DNA from: Anodontia alba | Taxonomy: Eukaryota; Mollusca; Bivalvia; Lucinida; Lucinidae | Length of the DNA stretch: 64,000 bases | Reading direction: 5' to 3' | Assembly (NCBI GenBank): GCA_964016985.1 | Contig: OZ024823.1 | Span: 63,322,514 to 63,386,513 of the forward strand | Shown: positions 54,009-64,000 of the stretch, in pieces | Position numbering within the stretch: position 1 is the first letter of the stretch | Layout: each line of letters begins with the position of its first letter | Notes under the pieces: model-generated | The model's database searches: none | Told to the model about the DNA's origin: nothing | What the model saw: the letters and a program-made list of their open reading frames with translations, nothing else | Position numbers and translations under genes: made by a program

Positions 54009-55987
54009 GACCATGACAGGGAGGGAGCACAGATTTGACCACTAAAAGTAACATATTTACAAATTAAGTCACAAATACTCGAATGCTACGGAACTTTTAT
54101 AATTTTTACCTAATGAAGTGTGATATGCTTTGAGAAATCTATTTGATCGCAAGACAGTATCGTTCAAATCTAAATGACATTGGCGAAATCGAGTCACTGA
54201 TTTCACGTGCTTGAATCAATGTAAAGAGTCAATATTCTTATTTTATACCACTCAGTCTTTAGCTGCGAACAAAAACCACCTGATCTGAATCAGCCATTAA
54301 ACTCTCCCCGTTCGTGAAACACATATGTTAGTAGGAAATATGGATTTTATAATAAGTGACATATCTTGAGCCTATTTGCTTTTCGCAGTGGATTTCTTTG
54401 CAAGTAGGCCTACGCAGTGAGATAAGATCAAGTGTAGTCCAAAATTTGAGACTTTTTTCTGCATAGTAATTTACAATTGTTTTAAATGCAAAAGAAGACG
54501 ACCCAAACTTAATATCATATAGGGCTTGTTTATTTTTGTTTTTTTTTTTTGCTTATTTAACATGACCAAAAATTGAAATCTGGAAGCTTATATTAATTAA
54601 AAGGTTGCCTCTAAGGAAACGGGATAGAAGAGTGTAATTGTTCTCCCCGTAACCAATTGCCCAAGAAAGCTATGAGCGAGTTAACCAGACCCGTCAGAGC
54701 CTGGTATACATGTACATGTGACTGTTGCATTTTTATGCCCCTTGCACTCGAAAAATGGTGGAAAGGGCATATAGTGTTACCCTGTCCTTCTGTCCCCTCG
54801 TCTCCATCCGCGTCCGAGATGGCATTAGCAATTTGCGCTTAAGTTTTTTCAAGCGTTAGCAAATTGCGTTTAAGTTTTTCAGAGGGCATCCCCATCCTTT
54901 GGTCTCATTTCTAGTTATCTAGTAACTTTGGGTACGCCTCTTTATCTACAGCATCGTAAGAAACACGTGTTGAACATACCCGTGCAATATGAAATAGTAA
55001 AAACGCACGTGACTCACAATAAACAAAACATGCATATGTACCTGGCCGGATGTCGTATCAGTTTTCCTAATTGTACCGCGCATAATACAAAACTAAAGCC
55101 TGGATCTGCAAACAGTTTTTGCCTCACCAACATACATTTCACAGATGCTTGTTCCCGGCTAGCAATACTTTGCCAGTGACATGCAGAACAGAAGCAGCGC
55201 CTTGACGCTTTTGCCATGTCCAGGACAGTACTTACTCAATGGCTAAATGAATAATAACCCTGGCTGGAGAATTCCACACGTTACTTTACTATCTTTCCCC
55301 TAATATTGGAAAAAAAATCATGTATATCTCTGTTCCTCATAACAGCATGAGAAAGCACAGGTCTACAGGTTCCTTACAAAAGTTTTGACAGTATCACTTT
55401 TGTTGAAAGTTTTGTAACTTTTGTTATAAAGTGTTACATCATTTTCACTCGAGTCAATATTTTGCAAACTGAAGTGGATTTGTTAGTTATCCCTATCAAT
55501 TTCAAGCTCCGGAATATGCAAGTTAGCATGTGCAAAGTAACAATTAGGCCGTATTTCGCATACAAATTGACTTATTAAGTTCACACGAGATTCAACATCT
55601 ATAATATGGTTGATCGCCTATGAAGCCCTACCTCGAACCCCTTACGGAAATTACCGAGTAGTCTCACATGACAATGTGGCCTTCAAATTTTGCAAATTTA
55701 CTACCAACCGCAGAGATACGTAAGTATCTAAATATCCTGAAAATTTTGTTTAAATCGAAAATATGGTTAGGAAGAAAATTAACTTTTATTGTGGCGCAGG
55801 GGTATGAAACCCCCTACCTCAACAGAAAACAAGTACCGTCACAGGTATGAACCGCAATGGCAAAATAGGATATTACTTTTGGTCAATCTGATTAAAATCC
55901 GATGTTTACTTTGTTATCTACAGTAATAGATTAAGATCGGATTTCAATCAGATTGTACTTTTGGTTTAAATAAATCAGAAATTAGAC
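54009..55987. other. Unassigned sequence
   Basis: A hairpin ATGCCCC...GGGCATA at 54735-54772 followed by CTGTCCTTCTGTCC resembles the left end of an array element, but no array follows. Around 55894-55960 an imperfect inverted pair ATTAAAATCCGAT/ATCGGATTTCAAT is seen. No gene, despite several frames of 60-83 codons. Confidence 0.4.
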
Positions 55988-56300
55988 TTTGACATTTCAT
56001 GCAAATTGGAGACAATTTGCATGAAATGTCAAATCTTGTGTCTGGGAAAAATAAGAAAATAATTCAAAATGTCGTCTGCTGAAAATAGATGTTTAGCACT
56101 CTCTGGGCAATCAAACAGCAGACAACATATCGCAATGATACTTTTCATATTTTTCCAGAAAACAGAATTTGGCATTTCATGCAAATTGTCCCTATTCGAA
56201 ACAATTTGCATGAAATATCAAATACTGTTTCCTGAGAAAAATAAGATAATATTTCAAAATGTCGTCTGCTAAAAATTGATGTTTAGCACTTTGGGTAAAA
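55988..56300. repeat. Repeated hairpin module with octamer motifs
   Basis: Perfect hairpin at 55988-56033: a 21-bp stem and GAGA loop, ATGCAAAT in both arms (55999-56006, 56015-56022). A second hairpin at 56169-56221 has the same stem core and a longer loop. Each is followed by AAAATGTCGTCTGCT and GATGTTTAGCAC. Possibly two copies of a MITE-like unit. Confidence 0.75.
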
Positions 56301-56348
56301 AATTCACCATACAATATTTTGAAATATTTTTATCCCCCGCTTTAAAAA

Positions 56349-58386
56349 ACAAGAATTCCGCGGAAGGCGTCATCGCACCTGCTGGGGCAAAAGTCACAGG
56401 AGCCACAATCAGAACGTGGTTATTAAATAAGTTTATTTCATTCTTAGCAGTGCTTACTTGGAAAACTGGGTTGAAAAAAAATGTAGACAAAGTGCTTAGT
56501 GGGGCACATATATTCCATGCCAGTCCCATTCCCTCTAATGGCTATATCTTCAGCACTGACCTTTCGTATCATACAGCCCAATGATAATGGAACGTTGACG
56601 TAAATTGTGTAAAAGTCACTGGAGCATGAAATATAGGTCAAGGTCACGGGTCAAGGTACCTGCTAATTCAGTACATCAAGGAGAAGCACAGTGCAAGGTA
56701 TGGTGGTTGTAGGCCTTATAGTTGAGGAGTTATCAAACATCAACATAAAATGTGTCAAATATAGGTCAAGGTCATCGGGTCAAGGTACCTGCCAAGCCAG
56801 TGCAATGAGGTGAAGCACTATGCAAGGTTTAGTGGTTGTAAGTCTTTGAGGAGATACCGAACATTAACATAAAATGTGTCAAAGTCACTGGAGTGCACAA
56901 TATAGGTCAAGGTCACCAGGTCAAGGTACCTGCCGAGTCAATACATCAAGAAGAAGTGCTATGTAAGGTTTGGTGGTTGAAGGCCTTCGGGACAGTTGAG
57001 GACATATGGAAGGGTGACGTAAAAGGTGTAAAAGTCAATGGAGCGCAAAATATAGGTCAAGGTCACCCAGTGAAGGTACCTGCGGAGTCCGTACATTGAG
57101 GAGAAGCACTATGCAAGGTTTGATGGTTGTAGGCCTTACAGTTGAGGAGATATTGAACGTTGACATAAAATGTGTAAAAGGCACTGGAGCGCAAAATATA
57201 GGTCAAGGTCACCGGGTCAAGATACCTGCCGAGTCAGTACATCTAGGAGAAGCACTATGCAAAGTTTGGTGGCTAGAGGTCTTACACTTGAGGAGATCTG
57301 GAACATTGACGTAAATTATGTCAAAGTCACTGCAGCCAAAATATAGGTCAAGGTCACCAGGTCAAGGTATCTGCCAAGTCAGTACATTGAGAAGAAGCAC
57401 TTTGCAAGGTTTGATGGTTGTAGGCCTTATAGTCGAGGAGATATCGAACGTCGACGCAAAATATGTCAAAGTCACTGGAGCGCAAAATATAGGTCAAGGT
57501 CATTGGGTCAAGGTACCTGCCAAGTCAGTACATCTAGGAGAAGCACTATGCAAGGTTTGGTAGTTGTATGCCTTATAGTTGAGAAAATATGGAACGTCAA
57601 CGTAAATTGTGTCAAAGTCAATGGAGCGCAAAATATAGGTCAAGGTCACTGGGTCAACATACCTGCCAAGTCAGGAGGTCAGGGAGATGTGTCATGCAAG
57701 GTATGATGGTTGTTGTAGAATTGTAGTTGATTAGAATACTAACTTCGACGTAAATGTCGAACTTCGACATAACAGAACTGTTAACAGACAGACGGATGGA
57801 TGAATGGACAGACGAATGGAAAAGCGGGCACCTATGTCGCAAAGTCCGGAGGTCAGGGAGATGTTTCATACAAGGTTTGATGGTTGTTTAGTTTTGTAGT
57901 TGATTAGAATACTAACTTTGACATAAATGTCGAAGTTCGACATAACAGAACTGTTAACAGACAGACAGACAGACGGACGAACAGACAGACAAATGGAAAA
58001 GTGGGCACCTATGTCGCAAAGTCAGGAGGTCAGGGAGATGTTTCATGCAAGGTTTGATGGTTGTTTAGTCTTGTAGTTGATTAAAATACTAACTTTGACA
58101 TAAATGTCGAACTTCGACATAAATGTTGACAGACGGACGGACGAATGGACAGACATACGGACGAGCGGACGCCTATGTCGCAAAGTCAGGAGGTCAGGGA
58201 GATGTTTCATGCAAGGTTTGATGGTTGTTTAGTCTTGTAGTTGATTAGAATACTAACTTTGACATAAATGTCGAACGTCGACATAAATGTTGACAGACGG
58301 ACGGACGGACGGACGGACGGACTGACGGACGGACGGACGGAAAATCGGACGCCTATATCGCACCCTGCTACAAGCAGGTGCGATAA
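56349..58386. mobile_element. 146-bp tandem-array element with duplicated tail
   Basis: Left end ACAAGAATTCCGCGGAAGG, ATCGCACCTGCT (56372-56383); right end AGCAGGTGCGAT (58373-58384), a perfect 12-bp inverted pair. Main monomers carry ATAGGTCAAGGTCA at 56633, 56761, 56902, 57052, 57198, 57343, 57489 and 57635, mostly 145-150 bp apart. From 57660 the tail block (GTCGCAAAGTCAGGAGGTCA plus an ACGG run) is itself tandemly repeated about four times. Frames inside are chance. Confidence 0.75.
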
Positions 58387-58387
58387 A

Positions 58388-59145
58388 AAAGATGGGGATA
58401 TTGTTACGCCTTCATCCATCTGTCTGTCCTTCCGATCGTACGTTTGTTCGTCCGTTAGTCCATCACGCTATCTCCTCCTATACCACTGTTCTACTAAACT
58501 TGCTGGATCATTTCCCCTCATGGTAATTTTGTGCCAGAGCAACATTATTTTTCAGTGCGTCCGTCGTCCGTCTATTTGTCTGTCACCCTATCTCCTCCTT
58601 AACCACCAGGCGGAATTCAACTAAACTTACTACATCACGTCCCCTCGTGGTAAGGGTTTGCGAGAGCAACTTCATTTTTCTGTGTGTCAGTCCTTGCATC
58701 CATCGTCCATCCATCAGTCCGTCATGCTTTCTCCTCTTAAACCACTGGGCGGAATTCGACCAATCTTGCTAATCACTTCCCTTCATGGTGAGGATGTGCG
58801 AGAAAAACATTATTTTTCTGTGCCTCCATCAGTCCGTGCGTCCGTCGTCCGCCTATCTGTCCGTCACACCATCTCCTCCTAGATCACTGGGTGGAATTCA
58901 ACCAAACTTGCAACATCTCTTCCCCTCATGGTAAGAGTGTGCGAGAGCAACATTTTTGCGTGCGTCCGTCCTTCTGTGCATCCGTCGTCCGTCTGTCTGT
59001 CCGTCACGCTATCTTCTCCTAAACCACCAGGTGGAATTCAACCAAACTTGCTACATCACTTCCTCTCATGGTAAAGGTGTGCAAGAGCAACATTATCTTT
59101 TCTGTCCATTCGTCCGTTTGTGCATCCGTCATCCGTCCATCTGTG
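58388..59145. repeat. 140-bp array with TCCGT runs in every unit
   Basis: TATCTCCTCCTAAACCAC-type cores lie at 58471, 58591, 58730, 58872 and 59012, each preceded by TCCGTCCGTC-type sequence and followed by ATTCAACCAAACTTGC. In contrast to the other arrays, the CCGT microsatellite is inside every monomer. It abuts the previous element in opposite orientation. Confidence 0.65.
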
Positions 59146-59825
59146 ATCAACAGCCCGGAAGCCCAAAAATAGTTTTCAAGGTCCGTTATTTTTTCTAGTA
59201 AAGGGACAGTATTTCTTTATTTTACGGTATTTTTATGAATTTCAACTATCCTAAACTGCCCCAGGTACGTTCTCTTCAGCAATAATTGTTAATATATCTG
59301 CTTATGCGTTTCAAACAAATATTTGCTCCGCCTTTGATATCGACAGACTACTACACCAACACTAAAGCAAGTCTATTTTTGAATATACTGTTTATCTTTT
59401 TGCCAATCACCAATTTTTCATAATGTAACCCATAAACTTGTGCTCCAAAGGTGTTGCCATTACTTCGTCATAACAAATGGACGAATGTAGGACAGAGTCG
59501 AACTTAGGCACCCGACCAAAAAACCCGTGTCACTATGTAAAACTAGTCAAAACGTCTAGTAGCGACGAGTAAAATCCAATTTTAGACCAATTTTTATCAA
59601 AGCAATGAAAATATTTTAGGTCGAATGGTCATCCTGAATACGTGGAAAATGAAAGCGCATGTATTTTGGATGAAATACACGAGACAGGATAGTGCACCTA
59701 GCCTTCCATTTCGTGGTAGGGAGAGGTACAAAGGAACAGATACCTCAAGAATATGGATTGCGGCTCTGCGGCATTAAAAATCATGAAAATTTAAACATGG
59801 CAATTCCTGTCCGTGATATTATATA
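59146..59825. other. Unassigned spacer
   Basis: No gene, RNA or repeat recognised. Confidence 0.4.
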
Positions 59826-60116
59826 GGGTGGTTGGGTGAGGCAAAAGTGTCGTGTAACTTGCATCATCGGGGTATCCAACTGATATTAGCTGACAGTTGG
59901 GCAAGGTCTGCTGTCTTTGCAGCAGGTAATGGTTGAGGGGCAATGTTTTTATTTCCTCTATTTCTTCACTTTCATTCATTTTCCTCTTTCTCCTCTGCCC
60001 CGCTCTTTCACCTCCTCTACTATCTCTTCTATTTCTTGTCTCCCATTGTCTGTGAGACTACATAAAATGACCAACAAGGGTTGACGTGTCGTTAAACCCC
60101 AACACAATCAATCAAT
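59826..60116 (+). mobile_element. Retroposon-like repeat with shared 3' tail domain
   Basis: It runs from GGTATCCAACTGATATTAGC (59870) through a pyrimidine-rich middle to GTTGACGTGTCGTTAAACCC and (CAAT)n at 60083-60116. The tail matches the 56-bp insertion at 53731-53786 and resembles the tail of the tRNA-headed SINE. The upstream part matches about 445-640 in inverted orientation. Confidence 0.6.
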
Positions 60117-61075
60117 ATTGTTAATATATTCAAACATCCTAACATCAGAAACTTTTAATTTTCATGTTGTGCCCATTATTAGGCGTGTAAGTTGTCTTCA
60201 AACTTTCTACGTTTTCGACAGTTTTGGGTGTTACAGCTCTATAGTTGTATGTTTGATTCTCAGAAGCGGACGCCTATTAAAACTGATGCTGTAACATCTC
60301 GGACAAATATAGTATATTGATTCCCTAGGTAACATCAATGCGCTCATCTGATTTATTGAACACTGTGATAAGGCGTATAGTAAATTTTCGCATTCAAAAA
60401 TTCATCAAACCTCCGCCGCTTTTGTGATACGATCAGTGTCCTTCTCTCTCTCTCTCTACCCCTCCCCCCATCCCCACCCACCCCTCTAAAAAATAAAATT
60501 AAAAACTAATAAATAAATAATGAAAGAATGATGTATTACACAACAAGTTACTGCATGCTGGCTCGGGCCATGATAAAATGGAACAAAAGTCCACAACAAT
60601 TCATAAATACGTTGACGATTATCAGACATCCTTTGAGTCCATGTATGTATACAAATAGGCTTCCTAGCCAGATTAGCGTTTAGGCTCCATTTTCAGAAAC
60701 AAATAGAATCACTATCCATTTATTTTTCAAATTTCACGCATTAAAGTTGAAATGTAAATACTCATGAGACACATAAATTGTAACCATATATTTGTTCAAC
60801 AGATAATTTCGATATACCACTGAAAAAAAACGATGGGAAACGTTTTAAAACTGCTGAAAATGGTGTTTTTGACACTTCTGGCCTTCAGCTGACATGCTCA
60901 TTCCACTTTCTGTGGCATGTTTAAAGTATTTCTCTGCAATTTGTGAGACAATCGCAGTTTAATTTAAGCTAATAAATATTGTTAGAGTTCCATAGCATTG
61001 AGATTTTATTGATGTAAATGACCATAATTATTATTTGCCCTACCTTTTCAACGTCCTACTTGCCGTATTTATTGT
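60117..61075. other. Unassigned spacer
   Basis: A CT/C-rich run at 60440-60485; otherwise AT-rich with nothing recognised. Confidence 0.4.
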
Positions 61076-61163
61076 TTACTACAGATAGGCTACGTTGCCA
61101 GAACAAATAGGTCTCTAGAAACGCTTTTTTGCACAGATAGGCTACGTAACGTCTATATACCGT
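61076..61163. repeat. About 90-bp repeat, right of an inverted pair
   Basis: CAGATAGGCTACGTTGCCAG to ACGTAACGTCTATATACCGT; reverse complement of 53920-54008. Homology stops at both ends. Confidence 0.75.
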
Positions 61164-61224
61164 GAGAACAGACTTCTGTGTTTCTAAAATACTGTCAAAC
61201 TAATAAGGTGAATACTGACCTGCT

Positions 61225-63163
61225 CCAAAAAGCTAAAGTGTGCTTGAAATTTTTTTACATTTCATAATCAAATGAAAACACCCAACGTTTGTCCTACTTA
61301 AGTGAATGCCTACAGAAACTTACATTGGTGGGAGTGGTAAACAAAAATATACATATAAGATTTCCTCATTTGAATCAGCACAATGCGATAAGTTGTGAAT
61401 ATCAGCAAAGGTAGTAAGGACTGCAGTAGTATTTGTTGTTTCGTATATATTGTTTGTGTTGAGGTTTTACGGCCCAGCCAACCCAATTGGGTCATGTCGA
61501 GCGCGGTCAGTTTACCTAACCACACGTTTACTGGGCAGGGTTAGTCCTCTAAGCGGTTAACCAGTATTGTGCACATTCTTTCGCCAGAAAATTGTTTCGT
61601 ATATATTCAACAATATGACAGAAGTTGAAAATCACATGTTTTCGCATTTACAGTTTCCTGGAGTACTGAATTCATTTATATGGAAATTTGGCTGAGCAAC
61701 ACTTTTAAGGGTATTTGTAGTACAATACAGAAGAGTATTACGACATAAGAAGAAGTATTTCTGTTTGAAACGTGCATATGAGTCTCTATTTTTTTTAACA
61801 CGGGTATGGCAGGACACTTAAACAGCTCTTTAAGACATTACTGCTTCAAGGATATCAATGCCCTTCATCTATATTATAGTCGAATGATTGTAGAGTATAG
61901 TCACGTCGACACTTTTGACTAAAATTTATTAAGCATGTTGCAAAACTGAAAAAAAAAAAAAGAATCAAACCCTCAAGTAACTTGAAAATGACTGATAGGC
62001 ACTCTGCTGGGTTGTAATTAATCTGTTTGTTATGTATAATTTGCCCATGCGACAAGGGTTGGAAACGTCAGTATTCTATGGAAATTTCCAATTTTTTTCA
62101 TTTATACAGATAATGAAACACATTCTACATTATGACCTTAGGATACCCTTTATATTGTAATAAGGCCCCTTGGCTCACAAAATGAATATCCTAATATAAT
62201 GTATGCATCTCTGCATCGATCGTCTCGAGTATTTTTGAGCATGTATCATTTCAACATGTCATTTCATTACAGGCTGAAATAATACAGGGTCTAAAATACT
62301 GGACACGATCGATACAGAGATGCATACATTATCTTCGGACATTCATTTTGTGAGCCAAGAGCCTTATAACAATATTAAGGGTATCCCAAGGTCATAATGT
62401 AGAATTGTTTCATTATGTATCTGTATAAATGAAATAAAAAAAATGCAAAATTTTCATAGAATACAGAATTTTCTGACTTCCTTGTTGCATGGGCAAATTA
62501 TATATATCAAACAGATCTATTTCAACCCAAAAGTGTGCATTACCAAAGAATTCAGCAGAGTGCTTATCAGTCATTTTTAAGTTACTCATGGGTTTGACTC
62601 CTTTTTCAGTTTTGCGACATGCTTAATAAATCTTAATCAAAAGTATCGAAATGATCATACTCGACAGCCATTCGGCTTCAATATAGAACAAAGGCATTGA
62701 TATCCTTGAAGCGGTAATTTCTTAAAGAGTATTTTAAGTGTTTTCAAAAAACAGAGACTCATATGCACGTTTCTAACAGAAATACTCCTTCCTATGTCGT
62801 AATACTCTGCTGTATCGTATGACATATACTCATGAAAGGATTTCATTGCTAAATTTCCATATAAATAAATTCCATACTCCAGGAAATTATACACGCGAAA
62901 ACAAATGATTTTCAACTTCTGCCATCTTGCTGAGTTTGTTTCAGAATGACAAATACTTAGTATTATTGCAGTCATGCCTTTGCTGATGTTCACAATTTAT
63001 CGCAATGTGCTGATTCAAATGAGAAAAATATTATATTTCTGTTTACCACCCCTACCAACATATGTTACTATTGACATTCACTTAAATGGGACAAACACGT
63101 GGTGTTTTCATTTGATTAAGAAGCATAAATAATAATTTCAAACACACTTTAGACTTTTGGAGC
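61225..63163. repeat. Long inverted repeat (foldback-like)
   Basis: Left arm 61225-62236 and right arm 62294-63163 are reverse complements at moderate divergence, separated by about 57 bp. Examples: CTAAAGTGTGCTTGAAATT with AATTTCAAACACACTTTAG; AATGTATGCATCTCTGCATC with GATACAGAGATGCATACATT. The left arm carries a SINE tail insertion (61451-61591) absent from the right. Reading frames are not shared by the arms, so the 112-codon frame at 62655-62993 is not called a gene. Confidence 0.85.
61451..61591 (-). mobile_element. 5'-truncated SINE (tail half) in the inverted repeat
   Basis: 141 bp of the main SINE family lacking the tRNA head, with a perfect 15-bp target duplication TTGTTTCGTATATAT (61436-61450 and 61592-61606). 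Confidence 0.93.
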
Positions 63164-63630
63164 CTTCATATTTGGCATATGACCCAGTTTCGAACTTGAC
63201 CTAGAAATCATCAAGACAAACATTTTGAGCAAGATTCATGATGATTGCTTCAAAAATGTGATTGCTAGAGTGTTAACAAGGTTTTCCATTGATTTGGCCT
63301 GGTGACCTAGTTTTTGACCTAAAGTGACCCAGTTTCAAACTTGGCCTAGAAATCATCAAGACAAACATTTTAAGCAATATTCATCATGATTACTTAAAAA
63401 ACCAGGCCTCTAGTGTTAACAAAATTTTCCTTTGATTTGGCCTGGTGACCTAGTTTTTGAACCCAAGTGACCCAGTTTCTAACTTGACCTAGATTTCATA
63501 GAGGCAAACATTCTGAGCAAGTTTCATCAAGATTGGGTCAAAACTGTGACCTCTAGAGTGTTAACAAACTAATTGTTGATGACGGACGATGGATGACGGA
63601 CGACGACGGATGACGGACAGAGGGCAATCA
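63164..63630. mobile_element. Tandem-array element fragment (GACCTAG family)
   Basis: About three units of roughly 140 bp: TGACCCAGTTTC, GACCTAGAAATCATCAAGAC, ACATTTTGAGCAA, CTAGAGTGTTAACAA. It ends in GACGGACGATGGATGACGG (63580-63620) and CACATGACACAATAG. The right end lacks a clear terminal pair. Confidence 0.6.
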
Positions 63631-64000
63631 CATGACACAATAGAAATATTCACATTTTTTCTTATTTCCCAATACCAAAATAACAGCCAGGGTACAGCAA
63701 AACCATTCAAAAACGGCCATATGCAAGGAGTGGTGACTCAGCTGGCCTCGACAAACAGTCACCTGTCATCAACAGCCACCTCCTTATAACAGCAACTTTT
63801 CTGATTTTCCAAACTGTTACTTTATTTTTATATTTAATCTCCTTACAACAGCAACACCCACCTTGATAGCTGATGTAATTTCAATCCCATGTGTGATGGT
63901 CCTGTCCAAGGTATATGAATGCAGAGGGCTGGTGCAAGCTTTTTTTGTTCATGTGAGTAATTGTCTAGCTTTTTCCAGTGAATACACATACAGTTTGTCC
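63631..64000. other. Unassigned sequence at window end
   Basis: Short imperfect repeats around AACAGCCACCTCC and TTATAACAGCAAC (63765-63860). No gene recognised. Confidence 0.4.

Noticed and set aside
56893..57706. Series of similar plus-strand frames with QNIGQGHQVKVPAESVH-type peptides
   Set aside because: The repeated peptides come from the 146-bp monomers in rotating frames; no start, splice or stop pattern supports a gene.
58268..58882. Arg/Thr/Asp- and Ser/Val-rich frames
   Set aside because: Translations of GACG/TCCG repeats.
62655..62993. 112-codon minus-strand frame in the right arm of the long inverted repeat
   Set aside because: The equivalent frame in the left arm is not conserved and substitutions do not look protein-like.

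Overview
The window looks like a stretch of a bivalve mollusc nuclear genome. It is AT-rich and dominated by mobile elements. The bivalve assignment rests on three things: tRNA-headed SINEs, many tandem-monomer elements ending in ACGG-type microsatellites and hairpins (like the bivalve 'pearl'/CvA/HINE repeats), and the mix of Gmr1-type, DIRS-like, Penelope-like and Helentron coding remnants. No species can be named from the sequence.

Host gene: two small minus-strand exons with good splice sites (39070-39206, then 15104-15229) join in phase. They encode the start of the DUF2428 region of a THADA/Trm732 homologue. They are separated by an intron of 23,840 bp, and most of the window is therefore probably intronic sequence of this gene. 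No other host exon was recognised.

Layout. 1-5345: a SINE, tandem arrays, and a minus-strand Helentron remnant (helicase tail plus endonuclease). 5685-7690: a very regular 155-bp array. 8111-11062: the 3' end of an old Gmr1-type LTR element whose LTR is split by a minus-strand reverse-transcriptase element that is probably Penelope-like. 11063-14640: a decayed DIRS-like element interrupted by a tandem-array element and a second Penelope-like 3' end. 15104-15229: THADA exon. 16320-33525: a deep nest. A host array (16320-16681 and 33172-33525) is split by tandem-array elements; one of those is split by a young Gmr1-type LTR retrotransposon (17121-23530) and by a DIRS-like element (about 24860-30745), which itself carries a LINE insertion (26319-27849). 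33525-38905: more arrays, one containing a SINE and one an 868-bp terminal-inverted-repeat element. 39070-39206: THADA exon. 39207-64000: further arrays, SINEs, small inverted-repeat elements, and a long inverted repeat of about 1.94 kb at 61225-63163.

The best preserved element is the LTR retrotransposon at 17121-23530. It has two 593-bp LTRs differing at three positions, a proline-tRNA-type primer binding site, and an open frame running gag, protease, integrase, reverse transcriptase. Integrase before reverse transcriptase is the order known from the Gmr1 group of Ty3/gypsy-like elements. A frame break at the RT/RNase H junction probably makes this copy non-autonomous. Apart from the two exons, every recognisable coding region is a mobile-element remnant.
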